From contig NZ_QUNR01000001.1 in the NCBI RefSeq assembly GCF_003387535.1, forward strand, positions 682,001-746,000: a stretch of DNA of 64,000 bases, written 5' to 3'. This document shows positions 17,858 through 26,995 of this stretch, piece after piece. A program made the translations under genes and the position numbers. Within the stretch, counting starts at the first letter, position 1. Each line of letters begins with the position of its first letter. The notes beneath the pieces are model-generated. The model was not told where the DNA came from. It saw nothing but the letters and a program-made list of their open reading frames with translations, and did not search any database. This DNA comes from Paraperlucidibaca baekdonensis. GTDB lineage: Bacteria; Pseudomonadota; Gammaproteobacteria; Pseudomonadales; Moraxellaceae.

Positions 17858-19006
17858 TTAAAACAGCTGCGACAAAAAGCGCTTGAGGTAATGCCATAGG
17901 CGCACCACCACATTGGCCTCTTCTACATCGGTCAAGGCAACCAATGGCTGCGTAGAAAGCACTTTATCGCCAATGCTCACCACCACCTCGCCAACCACTT
18001 GGCCCTTGGCGATCGGCGCTTCGAGCTCAGGTTGCAGGCGAGTTTTCGCCTCCACGTCATCTTTTTTGCCGCGCGGAATGGTCAGCGACAGGTCATTGGC
18101 CAGGCCGACCGAGATCGTGTCATTGACGCCGAACCATACCGGGGCATTGGCCAGCTCGGTGCCGGCTTTCATGGGGGTCACATTTTCGTAGCTGCTAAAA
18201 CCCCAGTTCAACAAGGCACGGACTTGGTCAGCGCGTGCTTGCATGCTGTTGGTGCCCATGACCGCAGCAATCAGACGCATATTACGGCGCTCGCTGGAGG
18301 CCACCAAGCAATAGCCCGCGGCGTTTGTGTGGCCGGTTTTTAGGCCATCAACGGTGGGGTCGGTGTACAGCAGGGCGTTGCGATTACCTTGCTTGATGTT
18401 GTTGTAGGTGAAGGATTTTTCAGCATAAATCGGGTAGTACTTATTGCTGTCTTTAATGATGGCACGCGCCAAAATGGCCATGTCATAAGCGGTGGTGATG
18501 TGGCCGGGGCTGGGCAGGCCGGTGGCATTTTTAAACTGAGTGTCTTTCATGCCTAAGCGCTTGGCTTCGGCATTCATGATTTCGGCAAAGGCGGGCTCTG
18601 AGCCGGCCATGTGCTCGGCCAAGGCTTTCGAGGCGTCATTGCCGGACTGAATGATCACACCGCGCAACATGTCGATGACCGTGGCTTGGCCATTGAGCGG
18701 CAAAAACATGCAGGACTCATTGCTTGAGCCGCGACACCACGCGTGTTCGCTGACGCCAACGAGATCGGTTTCTTTGAGGCGGCCAGATTCGAGGGCGCGC
18801 TCAACAATGTAGCTGGTCATCATTTTCGTTAATGACGCAGGCTCAACCGGCATGTGTGGGTTGTTGTCGGTGAGCACTTGGCCGGAGGCAAAGTCGATCA
18901 AAATCGATGATCGGTTGTCGAGAGTTGGCGCCGAGGGCACGACAAACGCCAGCGCGGGGGCGGAGATCAAGCTCAACGCCAAGGTCAGGGCAAAACGCAA
19001 ATTCAT
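17858..19006 (-). CDS. dacA: D-alanyl-D-alanine carboxypeptidase (PBP5/6 type)
   Basis: A 382-residue penicillin-binding protein that trims the terminal D-Ala from peptidoglycan pentapeptides. The signal peptide is residues 1-20 (cut after APALA). Active-site motifs are S58-LTK61, SGN in IIQSGNDAS and KTG in DGLKTGHT. A PBP5 C-terminal beta domain and a terminal amphipathic helix (VVVRLWHYLKRFLSQLF) follow, the membrane anchor on the periplasmic side. I start at MNLRFALT (ATG 19006), the beginning of the signal peptide. First gene of dacA-ybeD-lipB. Confidence 0.96.
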   Translation of the reverse strand: MNLRFALTLALSLISAPALAFVVPSAPTLDNRSSILIDFASGQVLTDNNPHMPVEPASLTKMMTSYIVERALESGRLKETDLVGVSEHAWCRGSSNESCMFLPLNGQATVIDMLRGVIIQSGNDASKALAEHMAGSEPAFAEIMNAEAKRLGMKDTQFKNATGLPSPGHITTAYDMAILARAIIKDSNKYYPIYAEKSFTYNNIKQGNRNALLYTDPTVDGLKTGHTNAAGYCLVASSERRNMRLIAAVMGTNSMQARADQVRALLNWGFSSYENVTPMKAGTELANAPVWFGVNDTISVGLANDLSLTIPRGKKDDVEAKTRLQPELEAPIAKGQVVGEVVVSIGDKVLSTQPLVALTDVEEANVVVRLWHYLKRFLSQLF

Positions 19007-19148
19007 AACAAATCCTAAATCGGTATAAGGCATGTTCGAGCCAGTGCCGTGCACGGGCTGAACGTGAGCGCGCCTAGTTTACTTCAGGATGCCCGCTCGG
19101 TGGCAGCCATCTGCTAATCTTGTCTGCTAAACACAACCCGTTGAGGTA

Positions 19149-19955
19149 ATGCGCATGGCAGCTATTCGAGTCGAACGACACGGTGACATTGCGGAAGTGA
19201 TTTTAACGCGCGCAGAAAAGCACAACGCCGTGAGCGTCGATACGCTGACAGCGCTGATTGCTGCAGGTCGCGATTTGGCCAACGACCGTAGCTTGCGCGC
19301 AGTAATTATTCACGGCGAAGGGCCGAGCTTTTGCAGCGGTTTAAACATTCCCAGCTTCATGGCTAAACCAAGCAATATGGCGCGGCATTTTTGGCGGCCA
19401 TTGTGGCGCCAAACCAATAACTTTCAGGAAGTGGCTTGGGTCTGGCGGCGCTTGGCGGTGCCGGTGATTGCCGTGCTACATGGGCGCTGCTATGGCGCAG
19501 GCATGCAGATCGCCCTAGCCGCAGATTTTCGTCTGGCCACACCAGACTGCGAGTTATCGATCATGGAAGCAAAATGGGGCTTGGTGCCGGATATGTCGGG
19601 CACGGTCAGCTTGCGTGAACTCGTGCCAATGGACATTGCCAAGCGCTTGTCGATGACGGCCGAAGTGTTCACCGCCGAGCAAGGCCAGCAGTGGGGCTTA
19701 GTGACTTCAACGCACGATGAGCCATTGGCGGCGGCGCGGGCACTAGCGGCGAGCATTGCTACACGCTCACCAGACGCGGTGGCATCGACCAAGTTTCTGT
19801 TTCAACGGGCTTGGCCGGCATCGCCGGGGAAAGCTTTTTGGCTAGAGCGTTGGTATCAGCTGCGCTTATTGTTTGGCAAAAATCAGCGGGTGGCGGTGAA
19901 GACCGTGCAGACTGGCGAAGCCCAAGCGTATTTGCCGCGTCGTATTAAGCGCTAA
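19149..19955 (+). CDS. Crotonase (enoyl-CoA hydratase/isomerase) family protein
   Basis: A 268-residue crotonase-fold enzyme. The oxyanion-hole segments FCSGLNIPSF and GRCYGAGMQIALAADF are present. At the acid/base positions it has Glu140 and Asp148 (MEAKWGLVPDMSG), the spacing of dienoyl-CoA isomerases, but Gln120 where hydratases have Glu and the isomerase has Asp. That favours an isomerase-like activity over hydration; substrate unknown. GAGG at 19142-19145 suits ATG 19155 slightly better than ATG 19149. It lies divergent from dacA, where rlpA is often found. Confidence 0.85.
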   Translation: MRMAAIRVERHGDIAEVILTRAEKHNAVSVDTLTALIAAGRDLANDRSLRAVIIHGEGPSFCSGLNIPSFMAKPSNMARHFWRPLWRQTNNFQEVAWVWRRLAVPVIAVLHGRCYGAGMQIALAADFRLATPDCELSIMEAKWGLVPDMSGTVSLRELVPMDIAKRLSMTAEVFTAEQGQQWGLVTSTHDEPLAAARALAASIATRSPDAVASTKFLFQRAWPASPGKAFWLERWYQLRLLFGKNQRVAVKTVQTGEAQAYLPRRIKR

Positions 19956-19957
19956 GT

Positions 19958-19988
19958 CCCCGCCCATCGCGACAGGCGACAGGCGGGG
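19958..19988. other. GC-rich inverted repeat between crotonase and mltB
   Basis: CCCCGCC (19958-19964) and GGCGGGG (19982-19988) can pair over a 17-nt loop between two convergent genes; the loop holds a 7-nt tandem repeat (GCGACAG twice). There is no T-run, so it is at most a weak terminator. Confidence 0.35.
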
Positions 19989-20001
19989 TCGAGGGCGCCG
20001 C

Positions 20002-21048
20002 CTAGGGCTGCACGCTCACAGCACGCGCGCGGGCAGTAGTACCGGCGAGTTGGCTGTCGTGTGCGGCTTGGATTTCTTCCGCGAGTTGATGCGCTGCCAT
20101 GGCATAGAGAATGCTGCGGTTGTAGCGCGTGATGACGAAGAAGTTGTGGAATGCGATCCAGAACTCACCGCCGTTATCGCCCTGTAAGCGCAGGCCGGAG
20201 ACTGGTAGGTTGTCTGGGAAGCGCATTTTGACGCGTGGGGTGATGCCTGCCTTCGCTAAGGCTGCGATGGTGCTGGTGGTTTTCAGGTCATCGCTGGTGG
20301 CATCGTCGTAGTCATCTCCATGGATGCTCGCACGCACAGTCACGGGCTCGCCGGGCTTCCAGCCATTGGCCTTGAAGTAGTTGGCGATGGAGCCGATGGC
20401 ATCCACGGGGTTGTTGATTAAGTCGATACGGTTATCACCGTCGAAGTCGATGGCGAGGCGGCGCCAGCTCGATGGCATGAACTGCGGAAAGCCCATGGCG
20501 CCGGCATACGAGCCTTTGGCCTCTAAGGGGTCAATGCCATTTTGCTTGGATAAAATTAAGAACTCACGCAACTCTTTGCGGAAAAACTTCGCGCGGCGCG
20601 GGTAGTCAAAGCCCAACGTGGCGAGTGCATCAATAACGCGGTAGCCGCCTTTATTGCCGCCAAATTTGGTTTCTACACCCAAGATCGCCAAAATCATGCT
20701 GGCGGGCACGCCGTATTCTGCTTCGGCGCGGGCCAGTGGCTCTTGATATTGCTGCCAAAAATCGAGGCCAGCCTGCACGCGCGAGTCTTGAATGAAGATG
20801 GGACGATAGTCTTTCCATTCGCGGCTTTTTTCTGCGGGGCGCGCAATCAGCTCCAAGATGCGGTCTTTGCGTTCAACCTGCTGAAAAATTTTCGCGAGCT
20901 CGCCCGGCGCATAAATATTTTGAGCTTCGAGCTGCTCAATCATGTCATTGAGCTCGTCGTAGTTGGAAAAGTCGCCGGCAGCTGCTTGGCCGCCGGTGGC
21001 GAGGGCAACGGCAGCCACTATTGCGCGCCATGAAAATCCTAAAGTCAT
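20002..21048 (-). CDS. mltB: Lytic murein transglycosylase B
   Basis: A 348-residue periplasmic enzyme that cleaves glycan strands to 1,6-anhydro products. A signal peptide ends near residue 24 (GGQAAAG); there is no lipobox, so this form may be soluble (SltB/Slt35-like) rather than a lipoprotein. Catalytic Glu126 is in LGVETKFG; GSYAGAMGFPQFMPSSW and FDGDNRIDL are typical of family GH103. It sits at the 3' end of the rodA operon, 23 bp after rodA. Confidence 0.94.
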   Translation of the reverse strand: MTLGFSWRAIVAAVALATGGQAAAGDFSNYDELNDMIEQLEAQNIYAPGELAKIFQQVERKDRILELIARPAEKSREWKDYRPIFIQDSRVQAGLDFWQQYQEPLARAEAEYGVPASMILAILGVETKFGGNKGGYRVIDALATLGFDYPRRAKFFRKELREFLILSKQNGIDPLEAKGSYAGAMGFPQFMPSSWRRLAIDFDGDNRIDLINNPVDAIGSIANYFKANGWKPGEPVTVRASIHGDDYDDATSDDLKTTSTIAALAKAGITPRVKMRFPDNLPVSGLRLQGDNGGEFWIAFHNFFVITRYNRSILYAMAAHQLAEEIQAAHDSQLAGTTARARAVSVQP

Positions 21049-21071
21049 ACTGCTTGCTCCATGTGCATGGT

Positions 21072-22217
21072 TTAGCCCATCAGTTTGCGATGAGCTTGAA
21101 TGGACATCAGCACGCCAAAGCCCGACATCAAGGTGATGATGGCCGTGCCGCCGTAGCTGATGAAAGGCAGAGGTACGCCCACCACAGGTAAAATGCCGCT
21201 GACCATGCCAACGTTGACAAAGACATAAACAAAAAACGACATGGTGATCGCGCCAGCCAGCAGCCGACCATACGAAGTTTGGGCGTTGCTGGCAATTTGA
21301 ATCGCGCGGGTGAGGATGGCCAAATACAGCGTGATCAAAATCATCACGCCAATAAAGCCAAACTCTTCCGAGTAGGCGGCAATGATGAAGTCGGTGTGGC
21401 CCTCGGGCAAAAAGTGCAAATGCGACTGCGTGCCATCGAGCCAGCCTTTACCGACCAGACCACCGGAGCCAATGGCGGTTTTCGATTGGATGATATTCCA
21501 GCCATTACCGAGCGGGTCCGACTCGGGATCAAAGAGTGTCAGTACGCGGCGGCGCTGGTAGTCGTGCAAGAAGTTCCAGGCAATCGGTGCAATGGCGCAG
21601 GCGATCGCCAGCATCGAGCCCATCAGGCGCCACGACAGTCCAGCGAAAAACAGCACAAAAAAACCGCTCATAAACACCAAAATAGACGTGCCTAAATCGG
21701 GCTGCTCAGCGACTAGCGCGACCGGCGTGAGGATCATCACGATGCAGACGCAGAGGTCGCGAAAGCGCAACGGCATAGGGCGCGATGACAGATACCAAGC
21801 GGTCATCATTGGCATGGCTAACTTGAGAAACTCGGAGGGCTGCACACTGGTAATGCCGGGGATGGTCAGCCAGCGTTGCGCGCCCATACGAATTTCACCA
21901 AACACGGCCACGGCCACCAGCATGATGACGCCGGCGCCGTAAAACCACGGCGAAATATAGGCGTAGCTGCTGGGTGTGATGCGTGCAAAAACGAGCATGA
22001 CGACAAAGCCGAGCGCGAAGCTAGTGCCTTGCTTAAAGGTCATGGCAGCATCGGCACCGCTGGCGCTGTAGAGCGCAATCAAGCCCAAAATAGCTGCGGC
22101 AATAAGCAACGAGGTGAGCGTGGGGTCAAGCCGCAGCATGCTCCAGGTGTCGGTTTTACGCTGAAAGTCAGCGCCGGTATTGGGTGCGTTGCGGGCGTAG
22201 CGTTGTTGATTATTCAT
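21072..22217 (-). CDS. rodA: Rod-shape peptidoglycan glycosyltransferase RodA
   Basis: A 381-residue SEDS-family membrane protein with about ten transmembrane segments. SEDS landmarks are WLTIPGITSVQPSEFLKLAMP, AEQPDLGTSILVF and VGVPLPFISYGGTAIIT. RodA polymerises glycan strands during lateral wall growth together with PBP2, encoded just upstream with a 4-nt ATGA overlap (22214-22217), so the pair is translationally coupled. Confidence 0.97.
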   Translation of the reverse strand: MNNQQRYARNAPNTGADFQRKTDTWSMLRLDPTLTSLLIAAAILGLIALYSASGADAAMTFKQGTSFALGFVVMLVFARITPSSYAYISPWFYGAGVIMLVAVAVFGEIRMGAQRWLTIPGITSVQPSEFLKLAMPMMTAWYLSSRPMPLRFRDLCVCIVMILTPVALVAEQPDLGTSILVFMSGFFVLFFAGLSWRLMGSMLAIACAIAPIAWNFLHDYQRRRVLTLFDPESDPLGNGWNIIQSKTAIGSGGLVGKGWLDGTQSHLHFLPEGHTDFIIAAYSEEFGFIGVMILITLYLAILTRAIQIASNAQTSYGRLLAGAITMSFFVYVFVNVGMVSGILPVVGVPLPFISYGGTAIITLMSGFGVLMSIQAHRKLMG

Positions 22218-24118
22218 TCGCCGCTGTCCTCGTCGGTGTCAAGCACTGGCGGCGCGGCCATCACGCGATTGATCTCATAGTCAAAAAGCGAGCGCGCAAT
22301 CGGTGCGGCGGTACTGCTGCCGTGTTTGCCATTTTCCACCAGCACGGCGACGGCAATCACCGGGTCATCGACCGGCGCAAAGCCCATAAACCAGGCGTGG
22401 TCATAATGGCGTTCATCGAGCTTGGATTCATCGTATGTTTCCCCTTGCTTGATGCCTTTGACCTGCGCTGTACCGGTTTTGCCTGCAATGTCATAGCCCT
22501 CAAGGCCAATGCGCAAGCGCCCAGCGGTGCCGTGCGCTCCGTGCACAACCTCACGCATAGCAAAATGCATTTTGTCCCAATCCTCGGGCGTGCCATTAAA
22601 GGCAATGGGTTCCGGCGCTGGCAGCTCAGCCTTGACCAATGGATCGCTGCTACTGAGCAGCAGGTGCGGGCGAATTTTATGGCCACGATTGGCGACAATG
22701 GCCGTGGCCAATGCGATTTGCAATGGCGTGGCGGTGAAGTAGCCCTGACCAATGCCCACCGACATCATTTCGCCGCGATACCACGGCGCGTTGAGGCGCT
22801 GACGTTTCCACGCCACGGACGGTAGCGTGCCGGTTTTCTCATTGACTAAATCAATGCCGGTGTCTTTGCCGAAGCCAAACTCGGCCATCCAGTCGTGGAA
22901 GCGGTCAACGCCCATGCGGTCGGAGAGCTGATAAAAGTAGGTGTCGCAAGACTCTTCGATGGCGCTGGTGAGATTGACGATGCCATGGCCTTGCTTTTTC
23001 CAGTCACGAAAGCGGTGGTTGACGCCCGGCAGCATGAAATACCCCGGGTCGCTGATGCGGTAGTCCCAGTCCACCAAACCGTAATGAATGCCGCCCAGCC
23101 CCTCAAAGGGCTTGATGGTTGAGCCGGGTGGGTAGACGCCCTGTAAGGCACGGTTATAGAGCGGCCGGTCGAGGTGGTCGCGCAGGCCATTGTAGAGTGA
23201 AGAGGGAATGCCGCCGACAAACAGGTTGGGATCGAAGCCGGGGTTGCTGACAAAGGCCAGCACGGCACCATCGCGCGGATCCAGGGCGACAATCGCGCCG
23301 CGTCGGCCAGCAAGTTGCTCGTGGGCAATTTGTTGGAGCTGAATATCGAGGCTTAAGGTGAGGTCAGTGCCGCGCTCAGGCGGGGTCCGTTTCAGTACCC
23401 GAATTTGCCGGCCAAAGGCATTGGTCTCTACGTGCTGATAGCCGACTCGGCCATGCAGTGCCGATTCGTAGTAGCGCTCAATGCCGAGCTTGCCAATCAG
23501 GTTGGTGCCGGCATACGCCGCGCTATCGAGGCTTTTTTGCTCTTTTTCTGAGATCCGTGCGACATAGCCGAGCACGTGAGCAAAGAGCTCGCCTTGCGGG
23601 TAGTACCGAGAAATATCATTTTCCGCACTGACACCGGGGAATAAATAGCGGCGCTCCGAAAAACTCGCCAAATCCTCTTCGCTCATGCGCGAGCGGATGG
23701 GCACTGACTCATAGCGGCGTGACACGCGTAGACGCTTTTTGAAGCGCTCCACTTCTTCCGGCATGAGGTTAATGATCGGTGTTAATTGCCTGATCATCTC
23801 GTCGAGGTCGCCGGCTTGCTGGCGGTTGACGACCAAGGCAAACGTTGGGCGGTTGTCGGCGAGTAAGACGCCATTGCGATCGTATATAAATCCGCGCGGT
23901 GGGGCGATGGCTTCGAGGTGGATGCGATTGTTTTCCGACTGCGTGGCGTAGACCTCATGCTGCATCAGTTGCAGCCAGCCATAACGTATGATCAGCAAGG
24001 AAAACGCAAAGACAATAAAGCCCCCTGCAAATGCTGCGCGCTGCTTAAATAAGCTCACTTCGGAGAGCTTATTTTTCATGGTCATGCGATCGCGCGGGGC
24101 ATTTTGGTCAGGCTTCAT
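22214..24118 (-). CDS. mrdA: Penicillin-binding protein 2 (transpeptidase)
   Basis: A 634-residue class B PBP of the elongasome. One N-terminal membrane segment (about 29-50), a dimerisation domain (PPRGFIYDRNGVLLADN) and a transpeptidase domain with catalytic Ser near 333 in PPGSTIKPF, SCD in EESCDTYFY and KTG in AGKTGTAQV. The first in-frame start is a GTG at 24124; I prefer ATG 24118, though neither has a clear ribosome-binding site. It is 18 bp downstream of rlmH and coupled to rodA. Confidence 0.96.
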   Translation of the reverse strand: MKPDQNAPRDRMTMKNKLSEVSLFKQRAAFAGGFIVFAFSLLIIRYGWLQLMQHEVYATQSENNRIHLEAIAPPRGFIYDRNGVLLADNRPTFALVVNRQQAGDLDEMIRQLTPIINLMPEEVERFKKRLRVSRRYESVPIRSRMSEEDLASFSERRYLFPGVSAENDISRYYPQGELFAHVLGYVARISEKEQKSLDSAAYAGTNLIGKLGIERYYESALHGRVGYQHVETNAFGRQIRVLKRTPPERGTDLTLSLDIQLQQIAHEQLAGRRGAIVALDPRDGAVLAFVSNPGFDPNLFVGGIPSSLYNGLRDHLDRPLYNRALQGVYPPGSTIKPFEGLGGIHYGLVDWDYRISDPGYFMLPGVNHRFRDWKKQGHGIVNLTSAIEESCDTYFYQLSDRMGVDRFHDWMAEFGFGKDTGIDLVNEKTGTLPSVAWKRQRLNAPWYRGEMMSVGIGQGYFTATPLQIALATAIVANRGHKIRPHLLLSSSDPLVKAELPAPEPIAFNGTPEDWDKMHFAMREVVHGAHGTAGRLRIGLEGYDIAGKTGTAQVKGIKQGETYDESKLDERHYDHAWFMGFAPVDDPVIAVAVLVENGKHGSSTAAPIARSLFDYEINRVMAAPPVLDTDEDSGE

Positions 24119-24136
24119 GGGCACAACGTAATTTGT

Positions 24137-24604
24137 CTAGCGGTGATAAGGATGGCCTTTGAGCAGCGTCCAGGCACGGTAGATCTGTTCGGCCAACAAG
24201 ACGCGCACCAAGGGGTGCGGCAACGTTAATGGCGATAACGACCAGTGTTCGTCGGCGCGCGCGGAAGCCTCACTCGACAAGCCTTCGGGGCCGCCAATAA
24301 GCAAACTGATATTACGACCTTCGGCTAACCATTGCCGGAGTTTTTGCGATAAATCCTCGGTGCGCCAGGGTTTGCCGAGGACTTCGAGGGCAACCACACG
24401 ATCTTGACTGCCAATGGCCGCCAACTGCGCTTCGCCTTCTTTTTGAGTCAGACGGGCAATGTCGGCGGCTTTGCCGCGCTTGCCGGCGGCGATCTCGACG
24501 AGCTCCAAACGCACATCGTCGTTGAGGCGTTTGGCAAACTCGTGGTAGCCGGCGGTGACCCAGTCGGGCATGCGCGTGCCGATTGCGATGAGACGAATTT
24601 TCAT
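24137..24604 (-). CDS. rlmH: 23S rRNA pseudouridine1915 N3-methyltransferase
   Basis: A 155-residue SPOUT methyltransferase of exactly the usual length. It has MKIRLIAIGTRMPDW at the start, the SAM-binding knot region LLIGGPEGLS (about 101-110) and the terminal LLAEQIYRAWTLLKGHPYHR with the family's conserved C-terminal YHR. It methylates pseudouridine 1915 of assembled 70S ribosomes. It follows rsfS by 15 bp, the standard pairing. Confidence 0.97.
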   Translation of the reverse strand: MKIRLIAIGTRMPDWVTAGYHEFAKRLNDDVRLELVEIAAGKRGKAADIARLTQKEGEAQLAAIGSQDRVVALEVLGKPWRTEDLSQKLRQWLAEGRNISLLIGGPEGLSSEASARADEHWSLSPLTLPHPLVRVLLAEQIYRAWTLLKGHPYHR

Positions 24605-24619
24605 CGCAGCAGGCGCGCC

Positions 24620-24979
24620 TTAAGCGCTAGGCGTGGTGGCGCCTTGAGCCGTCCATAGACGCTCAAGGTCATAGAATACGCGGGTGGCCGGCAGCATCAC
24701 GTGAACAATGACGCCCGCCAGATCGATCAGCACCCATTCGCCTTCGCGCTCACCTTCCACGCCAATGGGCGGGAAGCCGGCGGCTTTCGATTTCACTTGC
24801 ACCTCTTCGGCGAGGGCACGCACATGGCGCGTGGAGGTACCGCTGGCAATGATCATGACATCGGTCATGCTGGTCAGCTCGCGCACATCGAGCGTGGTCA
24901 CTTGCTGAGCTTTCATGTCGGCCAGCGCGTTGAGGGCGGCGTCTTTTAAGCGTTGGGTATCGTCGTCAAGAACATTCAT
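24620..24979 (-). CDS. rsfS: Ribosome silencing factor RsfS
   Basis: A 119-residue RsfS/YbeB protein. It binds uL14 on the 50S subunit and blocks subunit joining when nutrients are short. Landmarks: LDVRELTSMTDVMIIASGTSTRHVRALAEEV and GEREGEWVLIDLAGVIVHVM. Its start overlaps the nadD stop by 4 nt, so translation is coupled. Confidence 0.96.
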   Translation of the reverse strand: MNVLDDDTQRLKDAALNALADMKAQQVTTLDVRELTSMTDVMIIASGTSTRHVRALAEEVQVKSKAAGFPPIGVEGEREGEWVLIDLAGVIVHVMLPATRVFYDLERLWTAQGATTPSA

Positions 24980-25635
24980 GAGCTTGCTGCTGTCTCCGTG
25001 GCACGGTAAAGGCCGTGGCTGTCAATATAGTCGCGAACCGGCGTGGCAAGCCAGTTGTCTAACGGTATGTGTTGTCTGATGCGCTGGCGAAGCTCAGTGC
25101 TTGAGATATCCCGGGCGGGCGTGTTGAGTTCAAGCACAGCGCCGAAGGGGCGCGATTGTAACAGCTTGGCCTCGCCAATACGGCGACTTTTTAGCCATAT
25201 TTTCACAGCATCGGGCCAGTCATCGGTGACACCAGGGCGCGTTGCAATGATCAGGTGGGCGATATCGGTCAGCTGCTGCCAATCATGCCATTTCGGCAAG
25301 CTATGCAGGCTATCGGCGCCGATCAAAAAGGCCAGTGGGCGATCGGCGCCGCCGTGTGCACGCCAGCGCCTCAATGTATCGATGGTATAGACCGGCGGCG
25401 GCAGACTGAGCTCATCATCGCTAAGCCGCCAGCTGCTCTCGCGGCAGTGCGCGAGCTGCAGGCTGAGCATGTCGGCGCGTTGTGCGGCGCTCGCGTGCGA
25501 GGCCGACTTCAGCGGCGAGCCCGGCGTTGGCAGCCAATGCACTGTGTCAGCGCCGAGCAGCGCTTGTGCCGCGCGGGCGGTATCAACATGGCCGCGATGC
25601 ACCGGGTCAAACGAGCCGCCAAAGAGCAAGTCCAT
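24976..25635 (-). CDS. nadD: Nicotinate-nucleotide adenylyltransferase
   Basis: A 219-residue enzyme joining nicotinate mononucleotide and ATP to give deamido-NAD. The start MDLLFGGSFDPVHRGHV contains the nucleotidyltransferase GGxFDPxHxGH motif; the C-terminal ISSTELRQRI is the ISSTxIR motif. ATG 25635 lies 4 nt after the proA stop; an upstream start at 25665 would overlap proA and add ten non-family residues. Confidence 0.96.
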   Translation of the reverse strand: MDLLFGGSFDPVHRGHVDTARAAQALLGADTVHWLPTPGSPLKSASHASAAQRADMLSLQLAHCRESSWRLSDDELSLPPPVYTIDTLRRWRAHGGADRPLAFLIGADSLHSLPKWHDWQQLTDIAHLIIATRPGVTDDWPDAVKIWLKSRRIGEAKLLQSRPFGAVLELNTPARDISSTELRQRIRQHIPLDNWLATPVRDYIDSHGLYRATETAASS

Positions 25636-25639
25636 GCGC

Positions 25640-26896
25640 TTATTGACGGATTTGGCCGTCGCCAAACACCACCCATTTCTGCGAGGTCAGGCCATTTAAG
25701 CCAACCGGGCCGCGGGCATGAATTTTATCCGTGGAGATGCCAATTTCAGCGCCTAAGCCATACTCAAAGCCATCAGCAAAGCGCGTCGAGGCATTGACCA
25801 TGACCGAGCTCGAGTCGACCTCGGCGAGGAAACGCCGCGCGCGTGCGTAATGTTCGGTGACAATGGCGTCGGTGTGGTGCGAGCCGTATTGGTTGATGTG
25901 CTCGATGGCTTCATCGAGGCCGCTCACCACTTTAATGGCCAGCACCGGCGCTAAGTATTCGGTGTACCAATCGGCCTCGCTGGCCTCCAGGGCATCGGGC
26001 AAGATCGCGCAAGTCTGCTCGCAGCCGCGCAATTCGACGCCCTTAGCGCGATAAGCCTCAGCCAAAATCGGCAGCAATTTCGCGGCAATTGGCGCGTCAA
26101 CCAGCAGCGACTCCATAGCATTACAAACGCCATAGCGATGGGTTTTCGCATTCAGCGCAATGCGCCCGGCTTTCGCTTGATCGGCATCGCGATCAATGAA
26201 CACGTGGCAGTTGCCATCGAGGTGCTTGATCACCGGCACCCGCGCTTCACGCATGATGCGCTCGATGAGGCCTTTGCCGCCGCGTGGCACGATGACATCG
26301 ATGTGTTCGCTGTCGGTAATCAACGCACCCACGGCGGCACGATCGGCGGTCTCTACCACCTGCACGACGCTGGCGGGCAGGCCGGCATTGACCAAGCCCA
26401 CACTGATGGCCATGGCGATGGCCTGATTGCTGTGCAGGGCTTCGCTGCCGCCGCGCAAAATCACGGCATTGCCCGACTTTAGGCACAGCGAGGCGGCCTC
26501 CAGCGTGACATTCGGGCGCGACTCATAAATGATGCCAATGACGCCCAGCGGCACGCGCATTTTGCCGAGCTGAATGCCCGAGGGCCTATAGGTGAAATCG
26601 CTCATCTCGCCGATAGGATCAGGCAGCGCGATGACTTGGCGCAAGCCTTCGAGCATGCCGTCGAAGCGCGCGTCATCGAGCTGTAGGCGATCGAGCAAGG
26701 CGGGGTCTAGGTCATTGGCGCGGCCAGCATCGACATCGGTGGTGTTGGCGGCAATGATTTTGCTGCGATGCGCGAGCAGGGCATCGTGAATGGCTTGCAG
26801 CGCGGCATTTTTCGCGTGCGTGTTGGCGCGGGCAATCACACGCGAGGCGCTGCGGGCTTGCGCGCCGAGTTGCAGCATATAAGCGGAAATATCCAT
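25640..26896 (-). CDS. proA: Gamma-glutamyl phosphate reductase
   Basis: A 418-residue aldehyde-dehydrogenase-fold enzyme, the second step of proline synthesis, reducing gamma-glutamyl phosphate with NADPH. It shows [29 protein letters not shown], the active-site cysteine region [16 protein letters not shown] and the C-terminal [22 protein letters not shown]. proA before nadD is the same order as in Pseudomonas. AGGAG precedes the start with long spacing (about 12 nt). Confidence 0.97.
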   Translation of the reverse strand: MDISAYMLQLGAQARSASRVIARANTHAKNAALQAIHDALLAHRSKIIAANTTDVDAGRANDLDPALLDRLQLDDARFDGMLEGLRQVIALPDPIGEMSDFTYRPSGIQLGKMRVPLGVIGIIYESRPNVTLEAASLCLKSGNAVILRGGSEALHSNQAIAMAISVGLVNAGLPASVVQVVETADRAAVGALITDSEHIDVIVPRGGKGLIERIMREARVPVIKHLDGNCHVFIDRDADQAKAGRIALNAKTHRYGVCNAMESLLVDAPIAAKLLPILAEAYRAKGVELRGCEQTCAILPDALEASEADWYTEYLAPVLAIKVVSGLDEAIEHINQYGSHHTDAIVTEHYARARRFLAEVDSSSVMVNASTRFADGFEYGLGAEIGISTDKIHARGPVGLNGLTSQKWVVFGDGQIRQ

Positions 26897-26995
26897 CGAG
26901 TTGTTGTCTCCTGTAATGCCGCGAGTATAGCGAAGTTAGTCGGCGACCGGCATTCGGGCTTTACAATAGCGCAGGCGCGTGGGATTTTCACAGCC

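Noticed and set aside
19958-19988. Rho-independent terminator between crotonase and mltB
   Set aside because: The stem is GC-rich, but the loop is 17 nt and no T-run follows on either strand. It is listed only as an inverted repeat.
26768-26995. Longer N-terminus for the NlpE/META lipoprotein
   Set aside because: The extra 76 residues are antisense to proA, and the signal peptide with its lipobox begins at 26996.
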